Shown: positions 26,964 through 36,093, numbered from the stretch's first letter. The stretch: DNA of 41,540 bases from an uncultured Schlesneria sp. (GCA_903834925.1 CAILLA010000207.1:1-41540); one strand, 5' to 3'. Notes: generated from the sequence alone by a model not told the origin. Numbers and translations: made by a program.

Positions 26964-29531
26964 TCACTCGACATAGACGAACTCATTCAAATTCAAAATC
27001 ACTCGGCAAATCTGGATCAATGCGTCTCGTCCCGCATTAGAAGACAGGTCGGATGCTCGGCTCTCGGTTTCCTTGATCCAGAATAATTTCATCGCTTGAA
27101 ACTCCGTTTCTGTCGGTGGCCGACAAAGCGCTAATCGATACGCTCGAACGATCTGATTATCGGGATCGTCCCCCGCTTCCCGGATCACACGATCAGCGAA
27201 AAACGCGGCTTGCGAATTCATGAATTCACCGTTGTAAAGCGTCAATGCCTGCGGCGCGATGCTTGTGACACTCCGTTTCTCGGCGCTGTTCGTCGTATCA
27301 CACAGATCCAGCACTTCCAGCATCGGCACCAGCAACGTTCGCTTGACGTAGGCGTAGATCGTCCGGCGGTAAATCGCAGGTTCGGGCGAAGTCCGCCAGG
27401 CCGCTTCCTTGTCCGTATGAGCTTCGATCACGCTCGCAGGGATTGGCAGGTAAACAGCGGGACCAAACATTTCTGGATTCAACTTGCCACTGGTGGCAAG
27501 CACCGCATCGCGAATCGCTTCCACTTCCAATCGACGCTGTGGAAACCGCCCGAGCCATTGATTTTCGGGATCAAGCTCTCGCTGTTGCTGAGTCGCGGTA
27601 CTGGATCGGCGGTAGGCTTGACTGGTCATGATCAACCGATGCAGTTTCTTAAGTGACCACTGGGCGTCATGAACAAACCAGTCGGCTAGCCAATCAAGCA
27701 GCTCTGGATGAGTTGGCCTCGCTCCAATTTGACCGAAGTCGCTGGGGGTTGCGACAATCCCCTCACCGAAATGGTGCTGCCAGACACGATTCACGATCAC
27801 GCGAGCCGTCAGCGGGTTCTTGGAATCAACCAACCATTGGGCCAAAGCCAGTCGACGGCCACTCGATTGCCCCGGAACCAGAGCTATCGGCGGTTGAGAC
27901 TGCGTCAGGACAACGGGTACAGCAGGCTGCATCTGCGGCCCGGGGTTTGATGCCCGGCCTGATAACAGCAGGAACGTTGGCGCGGCGTTCGGCGAATCCT
28001 CAAACAGAAAATAACCTCGTGGAAGATCAGGGGTCTCTTGCCGCAACTTCTGGATCGATTGTTCAAACTCGGTTACCTGCTGACGACGATCCTCTGGCAT
28101 CGCAGCCGCAATCTCTGCCTGCCATTGTGCCGAATGCTTTTGGATCAACCCGTTCTGAGTCGGATTGCGGTCCTTCGATGACAACCGAAAAGCACCAACT
28201 GCGTCATCTGGAAGCTGGCTTTTCCCAGACTCCAACCACTCGGCTTCTGTCTTCGCTCGAAGTTGTGCAATCAGCTGGTGCAACCCTGCAAGCCGCTCAT
28301 CCCGCTTCTGAACCGCAGCGAGTTCGGCGAGCGAACCAACCGGACGATCACGATCCTCACGTCCGACATTCGGTCGTTTAAGAGGTGAAAGGATCGCAGA
28401 AAGGCTGTAATAATCGACCATCGAAATCGGGTCAAATTTGTGGTGATGACATCGAGCACAACCGATCGTTACACCAAGAAATGTCTGTGCGGTCGTGCGA
28501 AGCATGTCATCGAGTTCATCGGCACGATACTGCGCCGCTTCGAGTGGATCGACCTCGTCCTGCCACGCCCCCAATGCGTGAAATCCCATGGCGATCACAG
28601 TTTCTTTCGATCGATCAGGCAGTTCATCCCCAGCAATTTGCTCCAGCACAAACCGGTCATAAGGTTTATCACGATTTAAAGAGTCAATCACATAGTCGCG
28701 ATACCGCCACACGCTTGGTTTGGCTCCATCACGCTCGTAACCGTTTGAGTCCGCATATCGAACAAGATCAAGCCAGTAACGTCCCCATCGCTCACCGTAG
28801 CCTCGATTCTCCAGCAACCGATCAACCAGATCCTCATACGCTTTGGACGACGGTTCCTTTAAATACCGATCTTGTTCGTCAAGCGAAGGTGGCAGACCAA
28901 CCAGATCCATCCAGGCCCGACGCAATAGCTGACGTGGTTCCGCAGTTGCTACAGGCTCGATCCCCTGCTTCGAAAGTTTTTCCTCGATAAATCCGTCGAT
29001 CTGATTGTCTGCCCCTTTCGCTTCAGGAACGGGTGGACGCCGGACAGGTTGAAACGACCAGAAGTCTCGAGCCTTATCGATTTGAACAGTCTGTTCGTGA
29101 AGACCCAGTTCTCGATTTCTTGGCCAATCAGCCCCACTTTTGACCCAGGTTCGCAGCGTCGCAACCTGATCCTGAGAAAGCGGCCGACGCTTTCCCTTTT
29201 CTTGAGGCGGCATCTCGCCAGCATCGATTTTCACCATCAACAGGCTTGGTGAAGTGGGGTCATTTGAGATCGCGGGGCCACTCTCGCCGCCGCGTCGAAC
29301 CTCTTCAATTAATGCCAGGTTCAAACCACCACTCGCCTTGCCATGATGATGACATTCAAGGCAATTATTGATCAGGATCGGTGCGACGTTACGGTCAAAT
29401 TCGATAGGCGGCGGATCGGCTTGAATTCGTTCCGCAGAGGAACCGAATCCCAAGCTCGCTGCGAAGAGAACACAAATTCGCCACGCGAGACCGCGACAAT
29501 TGTTCGCACAAAAACCAGATTGGTGATTCAT
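26964..29531 (-). CDS. PSCyt1-DUF1549-DUF1553 planctomycete cytochrome-like protein
   Basis: This 855-residue exported protein starts with a hydrophobic signal ending near SSAERIQA. Residues 45-110 form a planctomycete cytochrome C domain with CLECH (Cys57, Cys60, His61), a canonical CXXCH heme c site. The next region is DUF1549 (RRAWMDLVGLPPSLDE, GYGERWGRYWLDLVRYADSNG and CARCHHHKFDPIS, a second CXXCH). The last 250 residues are DUF1553 (LAQWLVDSKNPLTARVIVNRVWQHHFG, LDWLADWFV). It is shorter than many family members because the concanavalin-like inserted domain is missing. It overlaps nothing and is followed after 13 bases by the DUF1501 gene. Electron transfer from polysaccharide-related chemistry is a proposal only. 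A GTG one codon earlier is an alternative start. Confidence 0.94.
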   Translation of the reverse strand: MNHQSGFCANNCRGLAWRICVLFAASLGFGSSAERIQADPPPIEFDRNVAPILINNCLECHHHGKASGGLNLALIEEVRRGGESGPAISNDPTSPSLLMVKIDAGEMPPQEKGKRRPLSQDQVATLRTWVKSGADWPRNRELGLHEQTVQIDKARDFWSFQPVRRPPVPEAKGADNQIDGFIEEKLSKQGIEPVATAEPRQLLRRAWMDLVGLPPSLDEQDRYLKEPSSKAYEDLVDRLLENRGYGERWGRYWLDLVRYADSNGYERDGAKPSVWRYRDYVIDSLNRDKPYDRFVLEQIAGDELPDRSKETVIAMGFHALGAWQDEVDPLEAAQYRADELDDMLRTTAQTFLGVTIGCARCHHHKFDPISMVDYYSLSAILSPLKRPNVGREDRDRPVGSLAELAAVQKRDERLAGLHQLIAQLRAKTEAEWLESGKSQLPDDAVGAFRLSSKDRNPTQNGLIQKHSAQWQAEIAAAMPEDRRQQVTEFEQSIQKLRQETPDLPRGYFLFEDSPNAAPTFLLLSGRASNPGPQMQPAVPVVLTQSQPPIALVPGQSSGRRLALAQWLVDSKNPLTARVIVNRVWQHHFGEGIVATPSDFGQIGARPTHPELLDWLADWFVHDAQWSLKKLHRLIMTSQAYRRSSTATQQQRELDPENQWLGRFPQRRLEVEAIRDAVLATSGKLNPEMFGPAVYLPIPASVIEAHTDKEAAWRTSPEPAIYRRTIYAYVKRTLLVPMLEVLDLCDTTNSAEKRSVTSIAPQALTLYNGEFMNSQAAFFADRVIREAGDDPDNQIVRAYRLALCRPPTETEFQAMKLFWIKETESRASDLSSNAGRDALIQICRVILNLNEFVYVE

Positions 29532-29555
29532 CACGGTTGAGATTTCTCTTTCACG

Positions 29556-30803
29556 TCACTGTATCGACCGAGAGGATTCAGCGGTCTTCGCATCAGGTGC
29601 GATCCGCAAGACACACCGGAATCCGACCTCGGGGTGTCCTTTACCCATATCCTTTCCCTGACGATCCCAGATACTCCAGTCCTTGCCGTTCCCTTTCACA
29701 ACGCGAAAGTTCATCTCGCGGACCTTTTTCGGTCCAGCCCAGTTGTGAGGAACCTCTTTCGTACCAGAACCACTCGCCTCGGCATGTGATGTCGGCGAAT
29801 AAAGGTCCGAACACCATTCCATCGCGTTACCCGCAAGATCATAAATTCCGTAGGGGCTTCGATCGGACGGAAACGATCCCGTGGCTGACAATGTCCGACT
29901 GGAAATCAAAGCTTTGCCATCACCCCAGGGTGTCCGCAAACCATGGGGCCCCCGTGCGGCCTTCTCGAATTCGGCTTCGGTTGGAAGTTCCATCCCGGCC
30001 CACTTCGCGTAATTACCAGCGACTCCCCAGGGAACCCCAAGTGCCGGCGTTTGTGGGGATGACGATGGGTTCGAAGGTGCAGGGGGAACTGGCTTCTTTT
30101 TTTCCCGCTGGTCAGCCCGATACTTTTCGTAGCCCTGGATTGTCACTTCCAGGATTTCCATATAGTACGTGTCAAGATACACAGTAATCGTTGGCTTACT
30201 GTTTTCCGGGCCGGCGTCCGAACCAACGATACACGTTCCCGCCGGTACCAATGCCAACTTTGAACCGGTCTTGAGGCAAAGAATGCACATCGGAAGCCCA
30301 TCGCTGCTGTAGCCATTTTCTTTGACTTCTTCAAACCCTTTTGGCAGTGTGAATCCACTTCGTTTCTGGCCGGTTCCATACAACTGTTGCGACTGAACAG
30401 AAGCCTGACTCGATTGGACAACAAAATTCCTCGAGTCGTAACGAAGGTCGGCGGCCACGACTTCAAATCGTTCAGTCGGTAACGTGCCTCGCACCGCTTC
30501 CACTTCCATCGGCTGGCCATTGCTGCTCACCATGAACAAAGTCTTCGGGTCGGCATTGGATGGTACGCTTGATTTGCGTTCCACAGGCCTGGCCTTCGGC
30601 TTTGCAGTCGTCGACGGATTTTGAGCGGGGGTTGCCGGCACCGCAGCGGGAACCGTGACCGTATTCGGAACCGCTTTGACCGGCGCAGGAGTTGATTTCG
30701 ACGGTCCGCATCCACTCGAGCAGATCGAAACGATGAACAGGAATCGAAAAAACCTTCGCAGATCTGTTGGTCGCATGGCCGAACCTGTTTCAGAAACCGA
30801 CAT
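29556..30803 (-). CDS. FGE/SUMF1-like lipoprotein
   Basis: This 415-residue protein has an N-terminal hydrophobic stretch followed by a possible lipobox (CSSGC), then a Pro/Ala-rich linker, and a C-terminal formylglycine-generating-enzyme (SUMF1) type fold. Supporting segments are VPAGTCIVGSDAG, EILEVTIQGYEKY, LPTEAEFEKAARG, YDLAGNAMEWCSDLY and GFRCVL at the end. In true FGEs a pair of cysteines near the C-terminus activates sulfatases with copper; I do not see the pair in the expected place, so it may be a binding or structural paralogue. The start at 30803 is supported by GAAGGGG eight bases upstream, whereas the ATG at 30839 has no such site. It precedes the PSCyt/DUF1501 pair by only 24 bases. 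Confidence 0.87.
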   Translation of the reverse strand: MSVSETGSAMRPTDLRRFFRFLFIVSICSSGCGPSKSTPAPVKAVPNTVTVPAAVPATPAQNPSTTAKPKARPVERKSSVPSNADPKTLFMVSSNGQPMEVEAVRGTLPTERFEVVAADLRYDSRNFVVQSSQASVQSQQLYGTGQKRSGFTLPKGFEEVKENGYSSDGLPMCILCLKTGSKLALVPAGTCIVGSDAGPENSKPTITVYLDTYYMEILEVTIQGYEKYRADQREKKKPVPPAPSNPSSSPQTPALGVPWGVAGNYAKWAGMELPTEAEFEKAARGPHGLRTPWGDGKALISSRTLSATGSFPSDRSPYGIYDLAGNAMEWCSDLYSPTSHAEASGSGTKEVPHNWAGPKKVREMNFRVVKGNGKDWSIWDRQGKDMGKGHPEVGFRCVLRIAPDAKTAESSRSIQ

Positions 30804-30930
30804 ACCGAAAGCCCCTTCAAACTCGATTCGCGTTTTCATGAAAGTAACAAACGACCTTCGTCAAACACAGAGTGATTCCAATCGAATATGGGATTGTGAC
30901 TCCCTCGTCAGGTTGCCGCGCTGACAGCGG

Positions 30931-32937
30931 CTACCGAGGTGGATCAAGGGTGATTTTAAAGGTCTGCTCTTTTTTCTCCCGAACCACAGTAAAGTCAACA
31001 GCATCACCAGGTGAAAATTTTCTTAAGGCAGCATCAAAATCGTCAAGGTTCGCAACGGGATGCGGACCAATCTTCACAATTCGATCTCCTCCCTTGAGAC
31101 CACCTTTTTCACCGGGGCCACCTGGAGTCACTCCGCTGATCGAGTAGCCTGGATCTTCATTGCCGAATTCCGGGATCGTACCGACATAAGGTCGATTGCC
31201 CCCACGACTCGGACCTGCCGCCCGCTTGGTCTCGACATATTCTGGCCGATCCGCGTGACTGACTGTCGCCGTGATCATCGCTTCAATCAGATCAGCGACA
31301 CGAGACACCCCTTCAATGTTGATCTTTTCCCAATCGTCGGTCGGCTTGTGATAGTCGGCATGCTCACCAGTGAAGAAATGCAGAACCGGAATCTTTTTCG
31401 CATAGAACGAAGTATGATCGCTGGGACCGTCACCTTCGGGTTTGAAAATCAACTTGAACCCATTCTCTCCGTTGAACTGCTTCAGTTCAGGCTCCCAGCG
31501 AGGACTGGTCCCCGTCCCGTACACAAGCAGTTTTTCGTCCTTCAGTCGCCCCACCATGTCCATATTCAACATGGCAATGGTCGAATCCAATGGAAAGACC
31601 GGTTCTTTGCAATACCTGGCAGAACCGAGCAATCCTAATTCTTCGCCTGTAAACGCAATAAATACCAACCGCCGAGCGGGCTTGGCCGTTTTTGCTTTCT
31701 GACCAAATCGGCGAGCCAGTTCCAGTAACGTGACCGTTCCCGACGCATTGTCATCCGCACCATTATGAATTTCCGTCGATCCTGGTGCGAGCGAGTTTTG
31801 TCCGCCGCGTCCGACATGATCGTAATGAGCTCCGATAACGACCGTTTCGTTCGCGAGCGGGCCTTCACCATCAATGACACCAATCACGTTTTCCACATCT
31901 GATCGAACTTTTTCGATCGTCGTAGCTCCCTTCGCAGACCACCCCGTAACGACCACGGACTTCGGTTTCAACTCGGCATCAATCTCGGCTTCGAGTGTCA
32001 CCAGGTCAGTCTTGATCGCGGCCAGCATCTGGTTGCACGTCTTAATTGAGATGTGAAACGCCGGCGGCATCGCTTTGTTGTCGCCATTTCCCGCATAGCC
32101 GAATTTCATCAATGGATCATCGTCACCCTTTTCCGCCGCCTGGCGAAGCGACTTCGATTGGTTTGTCGCTTCGGTCAATTTACTTCGTGCTGCGGAAACT
32201 TTTTCGGTCTCCGTCGCTTCAATCGCGAGGAACTCTTCGACCGCCGCGACAACCTTTTCGTTCGCTTTGATAAGACTGTCTTTGCGAGTTTCCACCGCTT
32301 TCTTTCCCGCATAGGGATCATTCACAAACAAGACCGCAGCCGCTTTGCGTGCCGCCAGGTTATTCATTTTGGAACGAAGATCGGCATGCCGTGAAACGCC
32401 ATGCGACGACCCGAACGGACTTTTCGGATCGGCTTGACGAGGATTACGCCGCATAACGATTAGCACTTTTCCTTCGACATCAATTCCTTCGAAATCGTTA
32501 TAGCTGTCGTCCTTTGATTCGATGCCGTATCCACAGAAGACTACATCGCCGGAAAATGAACCACTTCCTCCGAATGAACAGACTTCGACATTCTCGCCGA
32601 TCTTCAACTCGATGGTCGCTCCCTCAGGACCGACCAATTGCAGGGAATTCGATTCACCAAGCTTCGAGCCGGTCACGAGATCAAACTTCTGAAACGCATC
32701 GCCGTTGACTCGATCGACCGCCAGACCCGCCTTGGCGAATTCCGCCTTGATGAATCGTGCGGCAACGTTCAGCCCATTCGTCCCGACACCGCGACCTTCC
32801 AGTTCGTCAGAGGCGAGAAACTTGATGTCCTCCAGCAATCGCGTCTTGGCTTCAGGAACGGCATCGCCCCTGAGCGGCAGAACCACAAAGCCAACCGCAA
32901 GGACCAGCCCACAGACAACAATTGCAAGACGACGCAT
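30931..32937 (-). CDS. Exported M28 aminopeptidase with PA and PDZ domains
   Basis: This 668-residue protein has a signal peptide (residues 1-26). The N-terminal part contains a PA-type domain (FCGYGIESKDDSYNDFEGID, LIVMRRNP). The peptidase M28 zinc ligands are all visible in order: GAHYDHVG, HNGADDNASG, FTGEELGLLGS, MLNMDMVG and SDHTSF. Family members are aminopeptidases or glutamate carboxypeptidases that act outside the cytoplasm. A C-terminal PDZ domain (YSISGVTPGGPGEKGGLKGG, DRIVKIG) would bind peptide ends or localise the enzyme. The TTG at 32943 is rejected in favour of ATG at 32937, which has GGAAGG six bases upstream. It lies upstream of the FGE-like gene on the same strand with a gap of 127 bases. 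Confidence 0.95.
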   Translation of the reverse strand: MRRLAIVVCGLVLAVGFVVLPLRGDAVPEAKTRLLEDIKFLASDELEGRGVGTNGLNVAARFIKAEFAKAGLAVDRVNGDAFQKFDLVTGSKLGESNSLQLVGPEGATIELKIGENVEVCSFGGSGSFSGDVVFCGYGIESKDDSYNDFEGIDVEGKVLIVMRRNPRQADPKSPFGSSHGVSRHADLRSKMNNLAARKAAAVLFVNDPYAGKKAVETRKDSLIKANEKVVAAVEEFLAIEATETEKVSAARSKLTEATNQSKSLRQAAEKGDDDPLMKFGYAGNGDNKAMPPAFHISIKTCNQMLAAIKTDLVTLEAEIDAELKPKSVVVTGWSAKGATTIEKVRSDVENVIGVIDGEGPLANETVVIGAHYDHVGRGGQNSLAPGSTEIHNGADDNASGTVTLLELARRFGQKAKTAKPARRLVFIAFTGEELGLLGSARYCKEPVFPLDSTIAMLNMDMVGRLKDEKLLVYGTGTSPRWEPELKQFNGENGFKLIFKPEGDGPSDHTSFYAKKIPVLHFFTGEHADYHKPTDDWEKINIEGVSRVADLIEAMITATVSHADRPEYVETKRAAGPSRGGNRPYVGTIPEFGNEDPGYSISGVTPGGPGEKGGLKGGDRIVKIGPHPVANLDDFDAALRKFSPGDAVDFTVVREKKEQTFKITLDPPR

Positions 32938-33279
32938 AATCAACCTTCCAGAAGGACCGAAAAAAGCGAGCCAAAATATTGTAGACCGCAGGCGTCATGA
33001 GTAGTAGGGAAATCCGGTTTCTGTGGAAGAGCCAGATTCCACCCGAGCCGCCAAGTGGATACGCACGCTTCAATACCCTCGTTCCCAAGCTCCCGCTTGG
33101 GAACGCCCTCTTCGAAGCTCCGCTTCGCGATCTGTAAACCAGAACGTGGCCGTCATTCGTTCGTCGTCAATGAAAATTCTCGATTGCACCCAATCGACAA
33201 CACCACCACAATTCACGTTTTAATGTTTCAAGTACGAGATTACGGAGCTTAGCCAGAAATAAAACAAGAGGCATTCGTG
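32938..33279. other. Intergenic region holding a family A repeat
   Basis: No gene is seen in these 342 bases between the divergent M28 peptidase and small membrane protein genes. The palindromic repeat at 33080-33126 is the main structure. Promoters for both directions must lie here, but are not resolved. Confidence 0.5.
33080..33126 (+). repeat. Palindromic dispersed repeat, family A copy 2
   Basis: CGTTCCCAAGC-TCCC-GCTTGGGAACG is followed by a linker and GAAGC-TCC-GCTTC. All 47 bases equal the reverse complement of 1352-1398. Confidence 0.93.
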
Positions 33280-33807
33280 ATGCAGCATTCCGATTTCCTG
33301 AAAAGCCAAAACTCCAGCTCGACTGACTGGTATTTGACCGATTGGTTTTCAGCAGTTCGAATCGCTTCGGGGAGCAGGGGACTGACCTATTTCTGTTCCA
33401 CGTTTGCAATTCTGCTATCGCCGTCGCTGCTTCTCTTGATCTACAGCGTTTCTTCTGGCAAGCCGATGTTACTGATCCCAGTGGTCCTCAGTCTTTGGGG
33501 CTTTTGGACGAGCAGTTCCAGCCCCAGCGGAGTCGGCGTTTTCGCGAATCTGATCGTCGCCGTCGTTGGCCTGACTCTTTCTATCGTACTGAAAGACTGG
33601 CAAGTTGTTTTCGCAGCACTCCTTCCTGGCCTGACATGGTTTGGTTCCTGCGCGATTCTGGGAACCACGACATCCTATTTGATGGACACATTGAAAGTGT
33701 CTGAGTCGACGTTTCAAAACCTTGTCAGTCGTGGCATCTTGAAACCGCGTACTGTAACTCCAGATACGATACGGCGGCGGCAACGTCGAATGCACCAACG
33801 ACCATGA
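33280..33807 (+). CDS. Small membrane protein of unknown function
   Basis: This 175-residue protein is not recognised. It has an N-terminal polar region, then four likely membrane segments: YFCSTFAILLSPSLLLLIYS, MLLIPVVLSLWGFWTS, GVFANLIVAVVGLTLSIV and VVFAALLPGLTWFGSCAIL. The cytosolic-looking tail (residues 130-175) is basic and contains STFQNLVSRGILKP, which resembles the helix-turn of a DNA- or RNA-binding element, but this is weak. The start ATG at 33280 has AGAG about nine bases upstream; a GTG one codon before is possible. It is a single gene between repeats; a hairpin of the CCAGGGGCAG type follows at 33861-33883. Confidence 0.7.
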   Translation: MQHSDFLKSQNSSSTDWYLTDWFSAVRIASGSRGLTYFCSTFAILLSPSLLLLIYSVSSGKPMLLIPVVLSLWGFWTSSSSPSGVGVFANLIVAVVGLTLSIVLKDWQVVFAALLPGLTWFGSCAILGTTTSYLMDTLKVSESTFQNLVSRGILKPRTVTPDTIRRRQRRMHQRP

Positions 33808-33860
33808 TCGGCCTTCCATCGGTCGGCTTTCTTTAGCCGCGTAGCCGCGACCGAGTAAAG

Positions 33861-33883
33861 CCAGGGGCAGCCTCTGCCCCTGG
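33861..33883. repeat. 10-bp palindromic hairpin after the small membrane protein
   Basis: CCAGGGGCAG and CTGCCCCTGG pair perfectly around CCT. It lies 53 bases after the stop of the membrane protein gene and could end its transcript, although no T-run follows. The flanking 33820-33860 has further short GC-rich palindromes (CGGCT/AGCCG). Confidence 0.7.
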
Positions 33884-34113
33884 TATCGACAGGCCAAACC
33901 CAACGATAAGTCCCATTCGGGGCGACCGAGATTTGATCCAAGCAAACGACTAACGATCCCCTTCGACTCATATCGTCGGCAAGGTCACCAATCTGTGTGC
34001 CGGGACATTGGTGCATGTGAAAGCAATTGCGACGATCCAAAAAAAAGGAAAAAAGTGTTTTTTTTGCGTGACCACTCCTCGATTTTTTGACCGAGGCGCC
34101 TAAAACCTCGCGG

Positions 34114-34140
34114 CGCATCCGCCTGTTTTCGGCGGGTGCG
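34114..34140 (+). promoter_or_regulatory. Leader hairpin before the first PEP-CTERM gene
   Basis: CGCATCCGCC pairs with GGCGGGTGCG (one wobble) around TGTTTTC, 33 bases before the chosen start. A comparable GC-rich hairpin precedes the second paralogue. A 33808-34173 gap holds this, an A/T-rich run at 34040-34067 and the hairpin at 33861-33883. Confidence 0.5.
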
Positions 34141-34173
34141 GAAATGCGTTGCATGGAAAGGTCGAAACGCCCG

Positions 34174-34959
34174 ATGTTACGTCGTGCATTATTTGCTTCA
34201 AAATTTCTGGCCCTCGTGTGGCTCCTCGGATCATCAGCTACCGTCCACGCTGGCCTGATCACCAACGGCGACTTCTCGCAGTACACCGCCGGGGCACCCG
34301 TTCCGAACAATCACTACCTCGCCCACATCGGCAACGTCAATCCGCCGAATGGATCACTGGAGGGTAAGGGGACGCTTACCGGTTGGACTGTTTACCAAGG
34401 GACCAGCTCCGCCAACTCTGTTGGCGTTTATGCCTATCTTTACAACACTGCGAATCAGACGGGTTTGGTGTCACCCGCCGCAACCCCGCCCAACGGCTCC
34501 AACTTTTTGGGTATCCTTGGGGATAATTCCGGCGGACATTATTCGGTCAATTCTGTTCAGCAGACAATCAACGGCCTGACAGCCGGCCAGTTTTATTCCG
34601 TGAGCTTCGACTGGGCTGCCTCCGCTCCGTCAGGCTATACACCGAATAATATTGGGTGGGACGTTTCTCTGGGTGGCGGCACGGCTCAGGAAGTCACCGT
34701 CACGAATAACTCCTCCGGTCACACCACGCCCTGGATGCATACGACGTTCTTATTCCAAGCCCATACGACGAGCGAAGTTCTCGAATTCCTCGCGGTCAAC
34801 AAGGCGCATTCCGGTCCACCGATGGCTCTTTTAACCAACATCGACATGGAACTTCATCCCGTACCCGAGCCCTCCACGTTGGTTTCATTGGAACTGGGGG
34901 TCATCGGGTTTGTGACGGTCGGCCTGCGTCGTCGTGCGTGCGCCCTGAAAACGGCGTGA
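34174..34959 (+). CDS. PEP-CTERM secreted protein, first of a tandem pair
   Basis: This protein of about 261 residues has a signal peptide (MLRRALFASKFLALVWLLGS, then ATVHA) and a beta-rich, DUF642-like carbohydrate-binding-type body: NGDFSQY, NPPNGSLEGKGTLTGWTVYQG, GSNFLGILGD, QTINGLTAGQFYSVSFDWAA and TNIDMELHPV. The C-terminus has the sorting tripartite signal: VPEPSTL, a hydrophobic helix and RRR. Exosortase systems cut such tails and anchor or export the protein. The closely similar gene at 35136 is a recent tandem duplicate. The start is uncertain: ATG at 34174 gives the best signal peptide; ATG at 34144 and 34153 are alternatives. Confidence 0.85.
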   Translation: MLRRALFASKFLALVWLLGSSATVHAGLITNGDFSQYTAGAPVPNNHYLAHIGNVNPPNGSLEGKGTLTGWTVYQGTSSANSVGVYAYLYNTANQTGLVSPAATPPNGSNFLGILGDNSGGHYSVNSVQQTINGLTAGQFYSVSFDWAASAPSGYTPNNIGWDVSLGGGTAQEVTVTNNSSGHTTPWMHTTFLFQAHTTSEVLEFLAVNKAHSGPPMALLTNIDMELHPVPEPSTLVSLELGVIGFVTVGLRRRACALKTA

Positions 34960-35056
34960 GAGTGTCAATCCGACTGCATCGACGAAGACCTGAATTTCTT
35001 TTCGAAAAACACGAAATCGATGTTGGAAATTCGCGGACGGTGCCTACAACCTTTCG

Positions 35057-35074
35057 CGCCGCCTGAAAGCGGCG
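35057..35074 (+). terminator. Intrinsic terminator-like hairpin between the tandem PEP-CTERM genes
   Basis: CGCCGC-CTGAAA-GCGGCG (6-bp stem) is followed by TGCTTTTAT. It lies 97 bases after the first gene. It may also act as a leader structure of the second gene, because a similar GC hairpin precedes the first one. Confidence 0.6.
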
Positions 35075-35135
35075 TGCTTTTATACAGTCAAGTCTGCTTG
35101 TCCAAGTTCACGCCGTTTTTTGAGGAAGGCAATCT

Positions 35136-35945
35136 GTGGAATCTCGTCGAATCATTGTTAGCCTGTTCAGTGTCATGGCATTGACACTACCGATCACGTC
35201 GTCAAATCTCGTTCAAGCGGGCAATCTCGTCCAGAACGGCGATTTCTCTTCTTACAACCAAGGGGGGAGCATCATCCCTAACCACCATTACCTCGCTCAG
35301 ATCGGCAACGTCAATCCGCCCAACGGATCGCTTTCAGGTAAGGGTACGCTCACGGGTTGGACAATTTACCAGGGAACCCACACTGACAACACCAACGTCA
35401 CAGCAGCTTATGCCTATCTTTTCAATACCGCGAATCAGACTTATTTGGTGTCGCCCGCCGATGCCCCCCCAAACGGTTCCAACTTCCTCAGTATCATCGG
35501 GGATACTTACCCGAATTATTCGGTCAATTCCATTCAACAAACGATCGGCGGCCTGACAATCGGAACCACTTATTCGGTGAGCTTCGACTGGGCCGCCTCT
35601 GCCTATACAGGCTATATCCCTAACAATATTGGATGGGACGTTTCCTTAGGCGGCGGTACCGCACAGGAAGTGACCGTTACGAATAACTCATCTGGTAAGA
35701 CGACCGCCTGGATGCATCAAACGTTCAATTTCAAAGCCACCTCGACGAGCGAGGTTCTCGAATTCCTCGCGGTTGCCCCAGTACATTCTGGACCTCCGGT
35801 TGCTCTCATCACCAACATCGATATGGAAGCGGTTGCGGTCCCAGAGCCTTCCACTTTGGTTTCGTTGGGTCTGGGTAGCATCGCGTTTGTCGGGGTCGGG
35901 CTACGTCGTCGCTCCCGTGCACTGAAGTCGACCTCAGCGACTTGA
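35136..35945 (+). CDS. PEP-CTERM secreted protein, second of a tandem pair
   Basis: This 269-residue protein repeats the whole architecture of the gene at 34174: signal peptide (RRIIVSLFSVMALTLP), the domain with NGDFSSY, NPPNGSLSGKGTLTGWTIYQG, GSNFLSIIGD, QTIGGLTIGTTYSVSFDWAA, NIGWDVSLGGGTAQEVTVTN (identical in the other copy) and TNIDMEAVAV, then the sorting tail VPEPSTL, hydrophobic helix and RRR. The start GTG has AGGAAGG six bases upstream. The body may bind carbohydrate, based on similarity to DUF642-type modules, which is inference. No exosortase gene is in the window, so processing enzymes must be encoded elsewhere. Confidence 0.93.
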   Translation: MESRRIIVSLFSVMALTLPITSSNLVQAGNLVQNGDFSSYNQGGSIIPNHHYLAQIGNVNPPNGSLSGKGTLTGWTIYQGTHTDNTNVTAAYAYLFNTANQTYLVSPADAPPNGSNFLSIIGDTYPNYSVNSIQQTIGGLTIGTTYSVSFDWAASAYTGYIPNNIGWDVSLGGGTAQEVTVTNNSSGKTTAWMHQTFNFKATSTSEVLEFLAVAPVHSGPPVALITNIDMEAVAVPEPSTLVSLGLGSIAFVGVGLRRRSRALKSTSAT

Positions 35946-35969
35946 CCTTCAGTTCGGTGATGATCTCGA

Positions 35970-35992
35970 GAAGACGGTAAGGCCGTGTCACC
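35970..35992. repeat. Fragment of the palindrome family seen at 39337-39438
   Basis: This stretch of 23 bases (GAAGACGGTAAGGCCGTG, then TCACC) matches the right arm of the nested palindrome at 39337-39438 with two differences. It lies between the second PEP-CTERM gene and the hydroxylase gene. Confidence 0.6.
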
Positions 35993-36093
35993 GCTTGTTG
36001 CGACGGCTATTGGCGTGGAATAGGATTACCACACACCGGTTTTGCCATTGCATCAGACCCACCGCCCACCGCACGCTAACCTGGACTCGACCG

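Noticed and set aside
27653-28381. 242-codon plus-strand frame inside the PSCyt1 gene
   Set aside because: It is antisense to DUF1549/DUF1553 coding sequence with strong motifs; the composition is that of a shadow frame.
29537-30187. 216-codon plus-strand frame antisense to the FGE-like gene
   Set aside because: It is Pro/Ser/Arg-rich, as expected for an antisense frame, and has no motif.
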